Source: a virus
Virus record (IMG/VR): IMGVR_UViG_3300020470_000026
Coordinates: 1-47,169 of that record
DNA: 47,169 nucleotides
Strand: one strand, 5' to 3'
This document shows, one piece after another, positions 45,716 to 47,169 of the stretch. Each line of letters begins with the position of its first letter. The first letter of the stretch is position 1. Below the pieces are notes generated by a model, which ran no database searches, was not told the origin of the DNA, and worked only from the letters and a program-made list of their open reading frames with translations. A program made the translations under genes and the position numbers.

Positions 45716-45894
45716 GGGAATTTTTTTTATATATCAACCTAAAAAAGGTCAAAAAATTTTTTCAAGATTTTTATATATACATCTCGAATTGTCACCTCTG
45801 TAGGTTAGGGTCTCTATCTTTTTTATATACGGGCAACGCAACCCACGCAAAACATCAACGAACCGCAAAACACTGCTGATTCACGATATAAACA
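45716..45894 (-). other. Long A+T-rich leader with repeats, no gene seen
   Basis: This is the transcribed leader between the 45895-45924 promoter and the 78-residue gene. It contains two copies of CGCAAAACA (plus strand 45846-45854 and 45864-45872, 18 bases apart), a GGGCAACGCAACCC near-palindrome, and A/T runs near 45725-45775. No frame longer than about ten codons was seen on the minus strand. The paired repeats just downstream of the promoter could be an operator; a structured leader is also possible. Confidence 0.4.
45846..45872. repeat. Paired direct repeat CGCAAAACA
   Basis: Two exact 9-base copies with 18-base start-to-start spacing (about 1.7 helical turns), 22 bases downstream of the promoter -10 box. 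A related CGCAACC lies beside them. Confidence 0.55.
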
Positions 45895-45924
45895 ATTCTA
45901 CCATATTACACTGCTATTTGTCAA
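45895..45924 (-). promoter_or_regulatory. Sigma-70 type promoter upstream of the 78-residue gene
   Basis: Minus-strand TTGACA (45919-45924), 18-base spacer, TAGAAT (45895-45900). Same box sequences and spacing as the promoter at 46443-46472. Confidence 0.75.
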
Positions 45925-45961
45925 GAACTGTGCAACGGCATTGTTAACATTTAAGACTGAT

Positions 45962-45994
45962 AAAAAACCCCCACTAAGTGTTAATTAGCAGGGG
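45962..45994 (-). terminator. Rho-independent terminator after the 42-residue gene
   Basis: On the minus strand CCCCTGCTAA pairs with TTAGTGGGGG (10 bp with two G-T pairs, 7-base loop) and is followed by six T. It lies 16 bases after the stop at 46010. Confidence 0.85.
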
Positions 45995-46009
45995 AACAGT
46001 TGTTGTTAC

Positions 46010-46138
46010 TTATAGTGCTGTATTTTCCACCTCTACGATATCATCTAAAACTGCTAAGATTTCATTACCATTGTTTGCATTTTCCAAGAGGAATTCTGCA
46101 AAGTTAGGTGATACAAACTGTGTAGTACTGTTTGACAT
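46010..46138 (-). CDS. Small acidic protein, unknown (42 aa)
   Basis: The ATG at 46138 opens a 42-codon frame: MSNSTTQFVSPNFAEFLLEN, then ANNGNEILAVLDDIVEVENT. It is acidic and probably helical. It is flanked by a plausible promoter (46168-46196) upstream and a strong terminator (45962-45994) downstream, so it appears to be a self-contained transcription unit, which is strong evidence that so short a frame is real. The ribosome-binding site is weak (AGGTCTTAATT). Function unknown. Confidence 0.72.
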   Translation of the reverse strand: MSNSTTQFVSPNFAEFLLENANNGNEILAVLDDIVEVENTAL

Positions 46139-46167
46139 AATTAAGACCTGTAATTTAGGTTTGATTG

Positions 46168-46196
46168 TTTATACTAACAGTTTAAAGACTTGTTAA
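46168..46196 (-). promoter_or_regulatory. Sigma-70 like promoter before the 42-residue gene
   Basis: Minus-strand TTAACA (46191-46196), 17-base spacer, TATAAA (46168-46173); each box has one mismatch. It lies 30 bases before the start. Confidence 0.55.
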
Positions 46197-46239
46197 GGTC
46201 GTATACTATTAGGACAGTTTATTAGTCCCCCTATTGTTA

Positions 46240-46413
46240 TTACCAACTGACAGGATTACTCATGTCTTCGATATAACAATTAACCTCCTCATTGTCTTGC
46301 ATATTTAATACTTTATGCCAGTCAATTTGATGAGGATTATAATCACTTAGTGCATCAATTTCCAGTGTTATTCTATACTTACTCTTTGCCGCTTGACTGT
46401 AAAGAACTGACAT
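46240..46413 (-). CDS. Small protein, unknown (57 aa)
   Basis: ATG 46413 begins a 57-residue frame: MSVLYSQAAKSKYRITLEID, ALSDYNPHQIDWHKVLNMQD, NEEVNCYIEDMSNPVSW. A GAGGAT ribosome-binding site lies about 10 bases upstream and a TTGACA-18-TAGAAT promoter lies 30 bases upstream, so both transcription and translation signals fit. The protein is acidic with hydrophobic alternation, and no domain is recognised. The look is typical of early host-takeover-type small proteins in cyanophages, but no function can be assigned. Confidence 0.75.
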   Translation of the reverse strand: MSVLYSQAAKSKYRITLEIDALSDYNPHQIDWHKVLNMQDNEEVNCYIEDMSNPVSW

Positions 46414-46442
46414 GGAATTAATCCTCGTGAGTAATACTTAGT

Positions 46443-46472
46443 ATTCTATCATATACTGGGAGTTACTGTCAA
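46443..46472 (-). promoter_or_regulatory. Sigma-70 type promoter before the 57-residue gene
   Basis: Minus-strand TTGACA (46467-46472), 18-base spacer, TAGAAT (46443-46448), 30 bases before ATG 46413. Confidence 0.78.
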
Positions 46473-46551
46473 CAATTATGGGGTATATTAGAACCCTATT
46501 GTTGTGAATAACTCATAACCCTACAAAATGTTAACGAGGGTCTTGTAATTA

Positions 46552-46581
46552 AAGCGAGTTAGTGTTATACTACGCTCGCTT
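46552..46581. repeat. Inverted repeat / hairpin in the candidate origin
   Basis: AAGCGAG (46552-46558) pairs with CTCGCTT (46575-46581), and inside it TAGT pairs with ACTA around a GTTAT loop, giving 11 bp with a small 1x2 internal loop. No T run follows on either strand, so it is not an ordinary terminator. Confidence 0.6.
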
Positions 46582-46638
46582 AGATGACGACTCTGAGTAA
46601 CATTTAAGAGACCTAATTCCACAACATAACTAACAAAT

Positions 46639-46746
46639 TGTGGAAAACTTGTGGAAAACAGGGTTATATTTATTTAACCATTTTTCACTCTTAATTAACA
46701 CTTTTAAGCATAGTTTTCCACAGAAAGTGTTATAAACTGTGGAAAA
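46639..46746. other. Cluster of four cyanobacterial-type DnaA boxes
   Basis: Exact TTTTCCACA occurs at 46714-46722 (plus), and its complement TGTGGAAAA at 46639-46647, 46650-46658 and 46738-46746. The first two are 11 bases apart, about one helical turn. A roughly 55-base A+T-rich spacer separates the left pair from the rest. TTTTCCACA is the DnaA box reported for cyanobacterial chromosome origins. Confidence 0.7.
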
Positions 46747-46755
46747 CTCCATGTC

Positions 46756-46989
46756 TTATGTGTTATTATAGTAGATACGATTAACCTCATTAATGTTTAA
46801 GTATTCAGGGTCATGTATGTCCTCTTCAGTGTTATCATCTACTACAAATTCTTCTACAAAGTATTCACAACTGATGTCACTAAGTTTTTCACATGCCCTT
46901 AATAATTCGCCTATTTGTTCATTACTAAGGTCTAATTCGTCAATACAAAATGCAATATCATTCTGTAATTTGGTTGATGTTGTTGTCAT
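46756..46989 (-). CDS. Small acidic protein, unknown (77 aa)
   Basis: A 77-residue acidic protein: QNDIAFCIDELDLSNEQIGE, LLRACEKLSDISCEYFVEEF, then an Asp/Glu-rich tail ending NINEVNRIYYNNT. The helical N-terminal half could be a small interaction domain. Its stop adjoins the candidate origin. It overlaps the upstream 51-residue frame by 32 bases. No clear ribosome-binding site was seen before ATG 46989. No family recognised. Confidence 0.68.
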   Translation of the reverse strand: MTTTSTKLQNDIAFCIDELDLSNEQIGELLRACEKLSDISCEYFVEEFVVDDNTEEDIHDPEYLNINEVNRIYYNNT

Positions 46990-47113
46990 TTAATGGTGGA
47001 TAATTGAGTGGATTAAATTTACCAAATCTGTAATTATGGTCTTTCACTATTTCTTTATAGAACGATTCATCCCATTCGTATACTCTCATGCTAAGTGATT
47101 TGTCTGTGTTCAT
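46958..47113 (-). CDS. Small protein, unknown (51 aa)
   Basis: The frame from ATG 47113 encodes 51 residues: MNTDKSLSMRVYEWDESFYK, EIVKDHNYRFGKFNPLNYPP, LNDNNINQITE. Residue composition looks protein-like (aromatic and charged mix), but it overlaps the next gene by 32 bases and has no strong ribosome-binding site. Its ATG lies two bases after the stop of a partial frame that enters from the right edge. Real gene likely but not certain. Confidence 0.5.
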   Translation of the reverse strand: MNTDKSLSMRVYEWDESFYKEIVKDHNYRFGKFNPLNYPPLNDNNINQITE

Positions 47114-47115
47114 TG

Positions 47116-47169
47116 TTAGTAATTCTTGAGAGTACGGTATGGTTTATAACATTTAGCATAGTCACTTTG
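47116..47169 (-). CDS. C-terminal fragment of a gene cut by the right edge
   Basis: Seventeen codons ending in TAA at 47116-47118 and reading QSDYAKCYKPYRTLKNY. The spacing to the next ATG (2 bases) is typical of this genome. The start lies outside the window, so identity cannot be judged. Confidence 0.4.
   Translation of the reverse strand, partial: QSDYAKCYKPYRTLKNY

Larger units (their letters stand above)
46414..46755. other. Non-coding candidate origin region
   Basis: About 340 bases without a supported gene. From left to right it contains a sigma-70 promoter for the 57-residue gene (46443-46472), a bipartite hairpin (46552-46581) and four exact TTTTCCACA boxes (46639-46746) around an A+T-rich spacer. 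These are the elements expected of a DnaA-type replication origin or a decoy for host DnaA. Functional assignment is inference. Confidence 0.5.

Noticed and set aside
45716-45894. Possible riboswitch or glnA / Downstream-peptide type RNA in the long leader
   Set aside because: I could not find the conserved core of those motifs, so no RNA family is claimed.
46023-46031. TTTTCCACC, one mismatch from the DnaA box
   Set aside because: It lies inside the 42-residue gene and is not an exact copy.
45625-46196. Plus-strand frames across 45625-45879 and 45978-46196
   Set aside because: They cross minus-strand promoters and a terminator and are opposite better supported small genes.
46667-46674. AATAAATA motif inside the candidate origin, within the palindrome GGTTA...TAACC
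   Set aside because: Matches a late promoter by sequence, but the nearest downstream gene is 250 bases away and has its own promoter; chance match in A+T-rich DNA is likely.

Overview
This window is a late structural module plus a small-gene region from a T4-like (straboviral/kyanoviral type) marine myovirus. The DNA is A+T-rich. Every gene I can support lies on the minus strand, genes are packed with 1-11 base overlaps or very short gaps, and the gene order is that of T4-like marine phages: gp25, gp6, a giant baseplate-region protein, gp8, a DUF4815-type protein, gp13, gp14, gp15, gp16, gp17, gp18, gp19, gp20. The tail-fibre repeats, the portal sequence signature and exact copies of the cyanobacterial-type DnaA box (TTTTCCACA) make a cyanophage of Prochlorococcus or Synechococcus the best guess. 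A phage of another marine host such as Pelagibacter is not excluded.

Reading in the direction of transcription (right to left): 47169-45479 holds short genes of unknown function, each about 40-80 residues, around a roughly 340-base non-coding stretch. That stretch has four exact TTTTCCACA boxes, an A+T-rich spacer and a hairpin, so it is a candidate replication origin. Host-like sigma-70 promoters (TTGACA, 17-18 base spacer, TAGAAT or TATAAT) serve this area. A GT-A-type glycosyltransferase with two small downstream genes forms an operon that ends at a terminator near 44290.

From 44263 leftwards the late structural genes begin: gp25 and gp6 (baseplate wedge), then one 13.4-kb gene (4476 residues, with a YHYH domain), a tail-fibre-like protein, a complete subtilisin-like protease, a small unknown, gp8, a 2486-residue DUF4815-type protein, two small proteins, then neck and tail-completion proteins gp13-gp14-gp15 and the small terminase gp16. 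Next comes a cassette of about 5 kb with a coiled-coil/beta-helix tail spike, two small virion-like proteins, a Cys-rich/Asn-Gly-rich protein and a 48-residue coiled-coil protein. After it come gp17 (large terminase), gp18 (sheath), gp19 (tube) and the N-terminal two-thirds or so of gp20 (portal), which runs off the left edge.

The late genes are preceded by T4-type late promoter motifs (NATAAATA) or by a close variant, YCTAAATA. The variant repeatedly has the TAA stop codon of the upstream gene embedded in it. Several short protein modules recur across otherwise unrelated structural genes (tail spike, gp8, gp14, gp15, DUF4815 protein, giant protein), which suggests module exchange inside the virion gene cluster. 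No tRNA, rRNA, CRISPR or insertion sequence was seen.
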